From NCBI GenBank assembly GCA_017617475.1, contig JAFZWC010000085.1, positions 1 through 28,290 on the forward strand: DNA of 28,290 bases. Direction: 5' to 3'. This document shows positions 12,892-20,922 of this stretch, piece after piece. This DNA is from Bacteroidales bacterium. GTDB lineage: Bacteria; Bacteroidota; Bacteroidia; Bacteroidales; UBA932. The stretch's first letter is position 1; each line of letters begins with the position of its first letter. A model generated the notes under the pieces. That model worked only from the letters and a program-made list of their open reading frames with translations. It was not told the DNA's origin and made no database searches. The translations under genes and the position numbers were made by a program.

Positions 12892-15657
12892 ATGGCAGCG
12901 CAAGACCTACTCCGGAACAGGGTCTCCGAGACCCCGACCATCTACGCCTATGAACATATCGGCGTACCTTCGCACAAGGGCTGGTTAAAGGTCGGATACA
13001 CCACGCGCGACGTTGAAACCCGCGTGAAAGAGCAAAACCTTACCGGAAATATCCAGTACCGAATTGTCCTGAGGCGCCCCGCTATGCGTAAGGACGGCTC
13101 TTCCTTCAATGACAAATTGGTCCACCGCATCCTGCGCAAAGACCATATCCGTAACCCGGAGGGAGAATGGTTCGTCTGCGATCTCAAAAAGGTGGAGCAG
13201 GCCATAGCCACCGCTGTCGCAGGGAAAGACAAGATGATAGACCGCATCTATGATTTCCCGATGCGCCCTGAGCAGAAACGAGCTGTCACAAAGACTTCGG
13301 CCTACTTTGAGGCCTTCAAGAAAGACCCCTCCAACCGTGGCCTCATCCCGCACTTCCTCTGGAATGCCAAGATGCGCTTCGGCAAAACCTTCACCACCTA
13401 CCAGCTTGCTCTCAAGATGGGATGGAAGAAGGTGTTGGTCCTGACCTTCAAGCCTGCCGTGAAGACCGCATGGGAAGAAGATCTGCTTACACACAAGGAC
13501 TTTGAGGGCTGGCAATTCTGCCAGAAGCAGGAAGACCGTGAGTTCAATTACGTTAATGAGCGCAAGCCTTTCGTCTGCTTTGCCTCATTTCAGGATGTGC
13601 TCGGAAAGAATGCCGTCGGCGGTATCAAAGCCACCAATAAATGGATACAGACTGTTCAGTGGGACTGTATCGTTCTGGATGAATATCACTACGGGGCCTG
13701 GGGCAAGAGCGCCAAGAACTTCTACGACAAGAAAGACCCGGCCTTGAAGCGGGCCGAGGAAGTTGGTGAGATTATCACCGAGGATGCCGATAATGTCCGC
13801 GAACTGGAGGCTCGTGAGCTGTACGATGAGGGCTTGATGCCACTGCGCACTAATGCATATCTCTACCTCTCCGGGACACCGTTCCGTGCCATCTCCACTG
13901 GTGAATTTATCGAGGAGCAGATTTACAACTGGACATATTCCGACGAGCAGGCCGCAAAGGAGGCCTGGAAGGGTGACAAGAACCCTTACGCCCAACTGCC
14001 CAAGATGGTGATGCTGACCTACCAGATGCCGGCCAGCATCAGTGAGATTGCATCACAAGGGGAGTTCGATGAGTTTGACCTAAATGAGTTCTTCCGTGCC
14101 GAAGATGATTATTTCCTGCATGAGGAGTACGTCCAGAAATGGCTTGACCTAATCCGTGGCGCATACACCGAGAATATAGTTACAGAACTGAAACTTGGCA
14201 CAGAAAAGCCGCCTATGCCTTTCTCCGATGCCCGTCTGCTCAGTTACCTGCAACACACTTACTGGTTCTTGCCATCTGTGGCGGCTTGCCGCGCTATGGC
14301 CAAATTACTAAAGAAGCGATCCAACCGCTTCTATGACGAATACAAGGTAATTGTCGCCGCAGGTAACGAGGCCGGAATGGGTGCTTTGGCAGTAGAACCC
14401 GTGTACAATGCGATGGAAGACCCGCAGCAGACCAAGACCATCACGCTGTCCTGCGGCAAACTATCTACCGGTGTTACCGTCAAGCCCTGGACCGGCATTA
14501 TGATGCTGCGCAACACAACATCTCCGGAAACCTATTTCCAGGCCGCATTCCGTGTACAGTCACCTTGGACCACAAAGGACGAATCCGGAGAAGAAGTTAT
14601 TCTAAAGCCGCTCTGCTACGTCTTCGATTTTGCTCCCAACCGGGCGTTGCGCCAGGTCGAAGAATACAGTTGCCAACTCAACGTTCATGAATCCAATCCG
14701 GAAAAGAAAGTGGAGCAGTTCATCAAATTCCTGCCAATCTTGGCTTTCGACGGCTCTTCCATGAAGGAGATTGACGCTGCCGGAGTGCTTGATATGGCGA
14801 TGAGCGGCACCACTGCCACCCTGTTGGCCCGCAGGTGGGAAAGCGCCGTCCTTGTCAATGTGGATAATGCTACCCTCCAGCGCCTGATGAAGAACCCGGA
14901 GGCCATGAAGGCCCTGATGAACATAGAAGGCTTCCGTAATCTGAATTCGGACATCGAGACTATCATCAACAAATCCGATCACGTCAAGAACACTAAGAAA
15001 GAGAAAGGCGACAACCTTACCCCCAAGCAGAAGAAGGAACTCACCGAGGAGGAGAAAGAGTACAAGAGCAAGCGCAAGGAGATCCAGGAGAAGCTTATCA
15101 AGTTTGCTACCCGCATTCCAGTCTTTATGTACCTCACTGACTACCGGGAATACTGCCTGAAGGACGTGATTGAGCAGCTGGAGCCTGAACTCTTCCGCAA
15201 AGTCACCGGCCTCACTCTTAAAGACTTCAGCCTCCTTGTGAGTCTTGGCGTATTCAACAGCGAGTTGATGAACGATGCCGTGTACAAGTTCAAGCGTTAT
15301 GAAGACTCCTCCCTGGAATACACCGGAATCGACAAGCATACCGGCACTGTCATCGGCCTCTGGGACACAGCAATTGACACGGCTCAGATGCCCGAGACCG
15401 TTGGGCATGACGAGAACGTGATTGTCGACAACGACTGGCAATCTACTGAAGAGGAAAAGATGCCCGATTCCGTCGGGCATGACAAGGCCGAACCATGGGA
15501 GCGCCTGCAGGTGGGTGATACGGTAATTCACAAGAGCATCGGCCCTGGCGAGGTAATGGCCATTGACGACAAGTACATCATCGTCAAGTTTGCCGACCGC
15601 GAGTCCAAATTCCTCTTCCCGGGCGCCTTTGAGAAGGGTTGGCTCATGCCGCGTTGA
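12892..15657 (+). CDS. GIY-YIG (T5orf172-like) nuclease-SF2 helicase restriction protein
   Basis: A 921-residue multidomain protein. Residues about 17-108 resemble GIY-YIG endonucleases of the T5orf172 type (TIYAYEHIG, then GWLKVGYTTRDVETRVKEQ, then a Glu in NPEGEWF). The SF2 helicase core follows: Walker A MRFGKT (Lys165), DEYH box at 263-266, SGTP at 327-330, and motif VI-like FQAAFRVQSP (about 549-558). A charged coiled region with many Lys/Glu lies near 700-745. The C-terminal 55 residues (VGDTVIHKSIGPGEVMAIDDKYIIVKF) look like a PcrA/UvrD-type Tudor-like domain. The linker before it contains two copies of MPxxVGHD encoded by DNA palindromes. I infer an ATP-driven restriction nuclease working with the two upstream methyltransferase proteins. 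The last codons, Met-Pro-Arg-stop, enter a 52-bp repeat. Confidence 0.85.
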   Translation: MAAQDLLRNRVSETPTIYAYEHIGVPSHKGWLKVGYTTRDVETRVKEQNLTGNIQYRIVLRRPAMRKDGSSFNDKLVHRILRKDHIRNPEGEWFVCDLKKVEQAIATAVAGKDKMIDRIYDFPMRPEQKRAVTKTSAYFEAFKKDPSNRGLIPHFLWNAKMRFGKTFTTYQLALKMGWKKVLVLTFKPAVKTAWEEDLLTHKDFEGWQFCQKQEDREFNYVNERKPFVCFASFQDVLGKNAVGGIKATNKWIQTVQWDCIVLDEYHYGAWGKSAKNFYDKKDPALKRAEEVGEIITEDADNVRELEARELYDEGLMPLRTNAYLYLSGTPFRAISTGEFIEEQIYNWTYSDEQAAKEAWKGDKNPYAQLPKMVMLTYQMPASISEIASQGEFDEFDLNEFFRAEDDYFLHEEYVQKWLDLIRGAYTENIVTELKLGTEKPPMPFSDARLLSYLQHTYWFLPSVAACRAMAKLLKKRSNRFYDEYKVIVAAGNEAGMGALAVEPVYNAMEDPQQTKTITLSCGKLSTGVTVKPWTGIMMLRNTTSPETYFQAAFRVQSPWTTKDESGEEVILKPLCYVFDFAPNRALRQVEEYSCQLNVHESNPEKKVEQFIKFLPILAFDGSSMKEIDAAGVLDMAMSGTTATLLARRWESAVLVNVDNATLQRLMKNPEAMKALMNIEGFRNLNSDIETIINKSDHVKNTKKEKGDNLTPKQKKELTEEEKEYKSKRKEIQEKLIKFATRIPVFMYLTDYREYCLKDVIEQLEPELFRKVTGLTLKDFSLLVSLGVFNSELMNDAVYKFKRYEDSSLEYTGIDKHTGTVIGLWDTAIDTAQMPETVGHDENVIVDNDWQSTEEEKMPDSVGHDKAEPWERLQVGDTVIHKSIGPGEVMAIDDKYIIVKFADRESKFLFPGAFEKGWLMPR
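15388..15480 (+). repeat. Two in-frame 21-bp palindromes inside the helicase gene
   Basis: Copies at 15388-15408 and 15460-15480 both start ATGCCCGA and end GGGCAT; the second is a perfect 8-bp inverted repeat (ATGCCCGA/TCGGGCAT). They are 72 bp apart, so in frame, and each is translated as MP(E/D)(T/S)VGH. They fall in the linker between helicase core and C-terminal domain, where an insertion would be tolerated. Confidence 0.75.
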
Positions 15658-15699
15658 CGCGCGTAACATGCTCTATGGCCGATGATTTGTCAACGTGGC
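15648..15699 (+). repeat. 52-bp palindrome-ended repeat, unit C
   Basis: The arms GCCGCGTTGAC and GTCAACGTGGC match units A and B, but the conserved interior is inverted (GGCCGATGATTT on the right side). Its left arm contains the stop codon of the helicase gene. Confidence 0.85.
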
Positions 15700-15730
15700 G
15701 GCGAAAGAGGTCTTTAGGGCCGATATCTTT

Positions 15731-15782
15731 GCTGCGTTGACAAGAAATCGGCCCCCTATTACCCCAATGGTGTCAACGTGGC
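15731..15782 (+). repeat. 52-bp palindrome-ended repeat, unit D
   Basis: GCTGCGTTGACAAGAAATCG begins the unit, with the same interior as unit A, and TGTCAACGTGGC ends it. Unit C to unit D is 83 bp start to start, with a 31-bp spacer containing GGCCGAT, exactly as for A and B. Confidence 0.85.
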
Positions 15783-15793
15783 AATTTTTGCTC

Positions 15794-15818
15794 CCGCCTT
15801 GCTAAAGGGCGGTTTTTT
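15794..15818 (+). terminator. Terminator after the restriction operon, overlapping the ftsY promoter
   Basis: CCGCCTT (15794-15800) pairs with AGGGCGG (15806-15812) across a 5-base loop, followed by T6. It lies just after repeat unit D and contains the TTG of the ftsY -33 element. Confidence 0.7.
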
Positions 15819-15829
15819 GTGTATCTTTG
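15799..15829 (+). promoter_or_regulatory. ftsY promoter
   Basis: TTG (15799-15801), a 20-base gap and TATCTTTG (15822-15829) fit the Bacteroidota consensus. The ftsY ATG is at 15836, only six bases after the -7 box, implying a leaderless transcript. Confidence 0.75.
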
Positions 15830-15835
15830 CAAGCT

Positions 15836-16756
15836 ATGGGAATATTTGATAAAGGCGTCAAAAAAACCAACCTGAACTTCTTTCAGAAGCTGGGGCGGGC
15901 CATTACGGGCAAGTCCAAGGTGGACGAGGATGTGCTGGATGCGCTGGAGGAGGCCCTCTTGAGCAGTGACATGGGCGTGGATACCACGCTCAAGCTCATA
16001 GATAACATTGAGGACCGTGTGGAGAAGGACAAGTACGTGGACATGGAGGAGCTCACCGCCCTCATCAGGGATGAGATTGCCAACCTCATGGGAGACGACG
16101 CCCCCGTGCAGCCCTTCGACTTTTCCAAGAAGCCGTACGTCATGCTCATCGTGGGTGTGAACGGCGTGGGTAAAACCACCACCATAGGCAAACTGGCCGC
16201 CATGCTGGTGAAGCAGGGCAAGAAGGTGACCATAGGAGCGGCCGATACCTTCCGCGCCGCCGCTGTGGAGCAGCTCACCGTTTGGGCAGAGCGCGCCGGG
16301 GCCGACATCGTGAAGCAGCCCATGGGCGCCGACCCTGCCTCCGTGGCCTTCGATACGGTGAAATCGGCCGTAGCCAAGGGGGCCGACGTGGTGCTCATTG
16401 ACACCGCCGGCCGCCTGCACAACCGCGTGGACCTCATGAACGAGCTCACCAAAATCCGCAACGTCATTGGAAGGGTGGTGCCCGACGCCCCGCACGAGGT
16501 CCTGCTGGTGCTGGACGGCTCTACCGGGCAGAATGCCTTCGTCCAGGCCAAGGAGTTCTCCAGGGCCACGGACGTAACTGCCCTGGCCGTGACCAAGCTG
16601 GACGGCAGCGCCAAGGGAGGCGTGGTGGTAGGAATAGTGGACTGCTTCAAGTTCCCCATCAAGTTCCTGGGAATAGGAGAGGGCGTGGAAGACTTGAAAG
16701 TCTTTGACAAAAAAGAATTTGTAGAAGATTTGTTTAAACTAGAAGATATACAATAA
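15836..16756 (+). CDS. ftsY: Signal recognition particle receptor FtsY
   Basis: FtsY is the SRP-receptor GTPase that delivers ribosome-nascent-chain complexes to the membrane translocon. The 306-residue protein has the N domain (four-helix, about 1-95), then the G domain: P-loop GVNGVGKTTTIGKLA, the DTFRAAAVEQL insertion-box segment, DTAGR, TKLDGSAKGG and the closing GIGEGVEDLKVF. There is no long acidic A domain at the N terminus, as in many Bacteroidota. The ATG at 15836 is used; an upstream in-frame TTG lies inside the -7 box. In relatives the gene normally follows rpmB-rpmG-DUF4295; here it has its own promoter. A 64-bp palindrome separates it from pheT. Confidence 0.97.
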   Translation: MGIFDKGVKKTNLNFFQKLGRAITGKSKVDEDVLDALEEALLSSDMGVDTTLKLIDNIEDRVEKDKYVDMEELTALIRDEIANLMGDDAPVQPFDFSKKPYVMLIVGVNGVGKTTTIGKLAAMLVKQGKKVTIGAADTFRAAAVEQLTVWAERAGADIVKQPMGADPASVAFDTVKSAVAKGADVVLIDTAGRLHNRVDLMNELTKIRNVIGRVVPDAPHEVLLVLDGSTGQNAFVQAKEFSRATDVTALAVTKLDGSAKGGVVVGIVDCFKFPIKFLGIGEGVEDLKVFDKKEFVEDLFKLEDIQ

Positions 16757-16820
16757 CAGATTCTTCGCTACGCTCAGAATGACAATTGTCATCCTGAGGA
16801 GCAAAGCGACGAAGGATCTG
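16757..16820 (+). repeat. 64-bp imperfect palindrome, copy 2 (ftsY-pheT gap)
   Basis: The left arm (CAGATTCTTCGCTACGCTCA at its start) and right arm (ending GACGAAGGATCTG) are near-complementary around a central AATT. Length and core match the copy at 1226-1289. It starts directly after the ftsY stop and ends 15 bases before the pheT start. Confidence 0.85.
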
Positions 16821-16835
16821 TAAACAGAAAGAATT

Positions 16836-19277
16836 ATGAAATTATCTTACAATTGGCTCAAGGAGTATCTGAAGTGTGACCTTACGCCGGAGCAGGTGGC
16901 CGAGGCCATGACCTCCATCGGCATCGAGGTGGACAGTGTGGAAATGCAGGAAGTGATTCCTGGCGGTCTGAAGGGCGTGGTGGTGGCCCAGGTGCTCACC
17001 TGCGACCCTCACCCGGATTCCGATCACCTGCATGTGACCACCGTGAACGACGGCACTCCCGAACCCGTCCAGGTGGTTTGCGGCGCCCCCAACGTGGCCG
17101 CCGGCCAGAAGGTGCTCTTCGCCCAGCTGGGAACCGTGCTTCCCGGCGACTTCAAAATCAAGAAGTCCAAGATCCGTGGCGTAGAGAGCTTCGGCATGAT
17201 CTGCGCCGAAGACGAACTGGGAATCGGCACCAGCCATGCCGGAATCATGGTGCTGCCGGAAGATGCCGTTGTAGGCACTCCCGCCAAGGAATATCTGCAG
17301 CTCAAGGACGAGGCTGTGATTGAATATGAAATTACCGCCAACCGCATTGATGCGGCTTCCCATATCGGCGTAGCCCGTGACCTGTACGGCTACCTCCGCA
17401 GCAAGGACATCCCCGCCCAGCTCTGCATCCCTTCCGTGGATGCTTTCCAGGAAGGCAAGGGCGAATCCATCCCCGTGGAGGTGCTGGACAACGAGGGCGC
17501 ACCGCGTTATGTGGGCATCACCGTCAAGGGCGTGAAGGTGGCCCCCAGCCCCGAGTGGCTGCAGGAGCGCCTGCTGTCCATCGGCCTCAAGCCCATCAAC
17601 AACGTGGTGGACATCTCCAACTTCGTGCTGTTCGAGACCGGCCAGCCGCTGCACACCTTCGACGCCGCCAAGACGGGCGGAAAGGTAATTGTGCGCCGCG
17701 CGGCCGAGGGTGAGCCCATCAAGACCCTGGACGGCATCGAGCGCAAGCTCCACGCCTATGACATGGTCATTGCCAATGCCGAAGGTCCCATGTGCATTGC
17801 CGGCGTGTTTGGCGGTGAGGATTCCGGCGTAACGGAAAGCACCGTGGACGTGTTCATCGAGGGCGCCTACTTCGACCCCGTGAGCATCCGCAAAACGGCC
17901 AAGAGCCAGCAGCTGAGCACCGACGCCAGCTTCCGCTTCGAGCGCGGGGCCGACCCCGAGGCCGCCCTGTACGCCGCCAAGCGCGCCGCCCTCCTGATCC
18001 AGGAGGTGGCCGGCGGCCAGGTGGTGGGCCAGGTGCGTGAGGTTTATCCCCAGCCCATCGGCCGGGCCCAGATTGAGCTGGACTACGCCCGCATCGAGCA
18101 TTTCATCGGCAAGGAGATTGGCTGGAAGACCATAGAGAAGATCCTGGAAGGCCTGAACTACCAGTTCGTGAAGGAATGGAACGGCGGCGCCCTGGTGGCC
18201 CCTCCTACCTACATGGTGGACGTGACCCGCGAATGCGACGTGGTGGAGGAAATCCTGCGCATCTACGGCTACAACAACATCGAACTGCCGCAGAACCTGC
18301 GCATGAGCGTTAACCCTTCGGCCCAGCCGGACCCCGAAGCCACGCGCAACGCCATCTCCAACTGGCTGGCCGCCAACGGTTTTGTGGAAACCATGAACAA
18401 CTCCCTCACCAAGGAGGACTACTATACCAAGCTGCAGACTTATCCCGCAGAGAAGTGCGTGCACATTGTGAACCCGCTTTCCCAGGACCTGAACGTAATG
18501 CGCCAGACCCTCCTGCTCAACGGTCTGGAGGTAGTGGCCTACAACCTGAACCGTCAGGCTACTTCCCTGAAATTCTTCGAGTACGGCTCCGTGTATGCTC
18601 GCCGTCCGGAGACCGACGGAACCACCCTGGCAGGTTACGAGGAGCACCGCTGCTTCTCCCTGTTCATCAGCGGAACGCCGGACAAGGTGTGGCGCAGTCC
18701 CGCCCAGAAGTCCAACTTCTTCCTGCTCAAAGGCTATGTCGAGGCATTGATGGCCCGTTACCGCATTGACGTGAACACCCTGGCCATGGGCGCCGCCCCT
18801 TCGGACATCTTCTCCGAGGGCCTCACCTACAGCCTGCCCGGCAAGGACGCCAAACTGCTGGCCACCCTGGGCACCTTGAATCCCGCCCTTTGCAAGCGCT
18901 TCGGCATCAAGCAGCCCGTGTTTGCGGCCGAGATTAACTGGGAAGTTCTCTTCAGCCTCATCAGGCGTGACAAGTTCTCCTTCAAGGAGCTGCCCCGCTT
19001 CCCCGAGGTGCGCAGAGACCTGGCCCTCCTGCTGGACGAAGGCGTGGCTTATGCCGACGTGCGCCAGTGCGCCCTCCGCGCCGGCAAGAAGCTCATCAAG
19101 AGCGTGAGCCTGTTTGACGTATACCGCGGAGAGAAGATCCCTGCGGGCAAGAAGCAGTACGCCTTGAACTTCGTGCTTCAGGACCCTGAACGCACCCTTA
19201 CCGACACCGAGGTGGAAAGCACCATGAACAACGTGCTCACCGCCCTGCAGAACCAGTTCGGAGCCACGCTCAGATAG
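16836..19277 (+). CDS. pheT: Phenylalanine--tRNA ligase beta subunit
   Basis: The beta subunit of the alpha2-beta2 phenylalanyl-tRNA synthetase, 813 residues, near the family's usual length. Domains in order: MKLSYNWLKEYL start; tRNA-binding EMAP-II-like domain (about 40-150, with VVCGAPNVAAGQKV); B3/B4 editing domain (about 210-390, with NNVVDISNFVLFETGQPLHTFDA); B5 domain (about 405-475); catalytic-like core (FVETMNNSLTKEDYY); and the FDX-ACB tRNA-binding domain in the last 95 residues (FPEVRRDLALLLDEGVAYADV). pheS is not in the window, so the alpha subunit must be encoded elsewhere. The stop shares a base with the GTG start of the DUF4296 gene (TAGTG). Confidence 0.97.
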   Translation: MKLSYNWLKEYLKCDLTPEQVAEAMTSIGIEVDSVEMQEVIPGGLKGVVVAQVLTCDPHPDSDHLHVTTVNDGTPEPVQVVCGAPNVAAGQKVLFAQLGTVLPGDFKIKKSKIRGVESFGMICAEDELGIGTSHAGIMVLPEDAVVGTPAKEYLQLKDEAVIEYEITANRIDAASHIGVARDLYGYLRSKDIPAQLCIPSVDAFQEGKGESIPVEVLDNEGAPRYVGITVKGVKVAPSPEWLQERLLSIGLKPINNVVDISNFVLFETGQPLHTFDAAKTGGKVIVRRAAEGEPIKTLDGIERKLHAYDMVIANAEGPMCIAGVFGGEDSGVTESTVDVFIEGAYFDPVSIRKTAKSQQLSTDASFRFERGADPEAALYAAKRAALLIQEVAGGQVVGQVREVYPQPIGRAQIELDYARIEHFIGKEIGWKTIEKILEGLNYQFVKEWNGGALVAPPTYMVDVTRECDVVEEILRIYGYNNIELPQNLRMSVNPSAQPDPEATRNAISNWLAANGFVETMNNSLTKEDYYTKLQTYPAEKCVHIVNPLSQDLNVMRQTLLLNGLEVVAYNLNRQATSLKFFEYGSVYARRPETDGTTLAGYEEHRCFSLFISGTPDKVWRSPAQKSNFFLLKGYVEALMARYRIDVNTLAMGAAPSDIFSEGLTYSLPGKDAKLLATLGTLNPALCKRFGIKQPVFAAEINWEVLFSLIRRDKFSFKELPRFPEVRRDLALLLDEGVAYADVRQCALRAGKKLIKSVSLFDVYRGEKIPAGKKQYALNFVLQDPERTLTDTEVESTMNNVLTALQNQFGATLR

Positions 19278-19756
19278 TGAAACGCGTTCTTCTCATAGTC
19301 TGCCTGCTGGCGCTGGCGGTCTCTTGCCACAAGGGACCCAGGCGAATCCCGCGCGGCGACATGGAAGACATCATGATGCACGTCCTCATGCAGGACCAGT
19401 ACGTGAAGGCGCACTCGGAGCTAAGGCCCCAGTTCGACACCATGCTGGTCTACGAAGGCGTGTTCGAGAGCTTCGGCTACAACACCGACGATTTCCTGGC
19501 AAGCCTGCAATACTATCTGGAAGACGCCTCCCGCATGGAGAAGATCATGGAAAAGGTGGAGAAACGCTTGATGGTCAAGGTAAAGGAGGCCGAGATTGAA
19601 GTCCAGGAAGAATCCTGGCGCAAGGACTTCCTGAACATCTGGTCGCTCTACCCCGATAAGCGGCATCTGCCCCAGCCGTCATCGGCCTATGATACGCTTT
19701 ACATCCAGTTTTCCAAGGATTCCCTTACTTATCACCCCCTTCGCATAAAGAAATGA
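19277..19756 (+). CDS. DUF4296 lipoprotein
   Basis: A 159-residue protein with a lipoprotein signal (MKRVLLIVCLLALAVSC, lipidated Cys17) and the DUF4296 pattern IPRGDMEDIMMHVLMQDQYV, followed by YEGVFESFGYNTDDFLASLQYYLEDASRMEKIME. The function of the family is unknown; in many Bacteroidota it is a short periplasmic lipoprotein. It starts on GTG overlapping the last base of pheT, and its TGA overlaps the next ATG (ATGA), so it is probably translated by coupling. An acidic and basic helical stretch (about 92-120) could form a coiled coil. Confidence 0.88.
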   Translation: MKRVLLIVCLLALAVSCHKGPRRIPRGDMEDIMMHVLMQDQYVKAHSELRPQFDTMLVYEGVFESFGYNTDDFLASLQYYLEDASRMEKIMEKVEKRLMVKVKEAEIEVQEESWRKDFLNIWSLYPDKRHLPQPSSAYDTLYIQFSKDSLTYHPLRIKK

Positions 19757-20922
19757 AACGCTACGCCGCCCAATATCTGTATACGCTTACCTCGCCCCTT
19801 CCGCTGGAGAATGCCTTCGTGGAGGTGGACGACGACGGCGTGGTGCTCCGTACAGGCTTGTGCGGGGAAGGGGAGCCGGTGATGGAAGGCGCCTTGTGCC
19901 CCGGCATGGTGAACGCCCACTGCCATGTGGAACTCTCCTACATGAAGGGCATGTTCCGTAAGGGAACGGGCATGGCGGGCTTCATAGACCAGATTAACGA
20001 ACTCAGGGACACCTCTTCCCTGGAAGACAAGATTGCCGCCCTCAAGGCTGCCATGGACCAGATGTACGCCCAGGGCGTGGTGGCCATGGCCGATATCTCC
20101 AACTGCGACGATTCCTTCCAGGTAAAAGCGTCGCATCCCATGTACACCCGCACCTTCCTGGAGGTCTTCGGGGCCGATCCGGAGGGCTGCGAGGCTGTGA
20201 TGAAGGGCGTGAAGGCCCTGCAGGCCAAGGCCCTGGCCATGGGCCTGGACGCCGCCCCCACGCCGCACTCCTGCTACACCATGAGTCCGGCCCTGGTGAC
20301 GGCATCGTCCGTGGAAGGCCTCAAAAGCGGTTTCCTGAGCTTCCACAGCGAGGAATCCGACGAGGAAGAAGAGATGATGATGTATGGCCGCGGCCCCATG
20401 TGGGACAACCGCGTGGCCAACGGCATCCCTACCCCTCCCGTCACGGGCACTTCTTCCCTGCAGTATTTCCTGGACCGTCTGGCGGCCGGAGTGTCCCTCC
20501 CTGTGGCCGGTCATGTGCTGCTGGTGCATGAATGCTCGCTCACGGCGGAAGGCGTGAAGGCGGCCAGCGCCGCCCTGCAGCAGCCTTTCTTCGCCGTGTG
20601 CCCGCTTTCCAACCGCTTCATCCATAACACCTTGCCTCCCATCGGCCTCATGAAGGAGTCTGGCATTCCCATTTGCGTGGGAACGGATTCCCTGTCGTCC
20701 AACGACGACTTGAACCTGCTGGACGAACTCTTCTGCCTGCAGGAGGCCTTTGGCGTGCAGCTGGGCGAACTGCTCACCTGGGCCTGCGTGAACGGGGCCC
20801 GATTCCTGGGCAAGGAAAAGGTTCTGGGAACCCTGGAGCCTGGCAAAAAGCCCGGCATCGTATATGTGAATAATCTGGCCGACGGCAAACTTACATCGGC
20901 CTCCAAATCCGTCCTGCTATGA
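19753..20922 (+). CDS. Amidohydrolase-family protein (cytosine deaminase/chlorohydrolase-like)
   Basis: A 389-residue metal-dependent amidohydrolase. The metal-ligand pattern is visible: HCH (His56, His58) in PGMVNAHCHVELS, His198 in SFHSEES, His259 in LVHECSL and Asp312 in CVGTDSLSSNDDLNLLDE. The ordering HxH, H, H, D fits the deaminase branch that includes S-adenosylhomocysteine and aminofutalosine deaminases. The substrate cannot be named from sequence alone. The ends (beta-sandwich halves at residues 1-50 and about 355-389) are typical. It overlaps both neighbours by ATGA, so it is part of the pheT operon. Confidence 0.85.
   Translation: MKRYAAQYLYTLTSPLPLENAFVEVDDDGVVLRTGLCGEGEPVMEGALCPGMVNAHCHVELSYMKGMFRKGTGMAGFIDQINELRDTSSLEDKIAALKAAMDQMYAQGVVAMADISNCDDSFQVKASHPMYTRTFLEVFGADPEGCEAVMKGVKALQAKALAMGLDAAPTPHSCYTMSPALVTASSVEGLKSGFLSFHSEESDEEEEMMMYGRGPMWDNRVANGIPTPPVTGTSSLQYFLDRLAAGVSLPVAGHVLLVHECSLTAEGVKAASAALQQPFFAVCPLSNRFIHNTLPPIGLMKESGIPICVGTDSLSSNDDLNLLDELFCLQEAFGVQLGELLTWACVNGARFLGKEKVLGTLEPGKKPGIVYVNNLADGKLTSASKSVLL

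Noticed and set aside
9318..15782. The palindromic units and the leader hairpin as integron attC sites
   Set aside because: The arms do not fit the RYYYAAC/GTTRRRY core sites, and no tyrosine integrase gene is present.
16842..18647. A minus-strand frame of 601 codons opposite pheT
   Set aside because: pheT is unambiguous; the opposite translation is His/Gly/Val-rich with no motif, a common shadow of strong codon bias.
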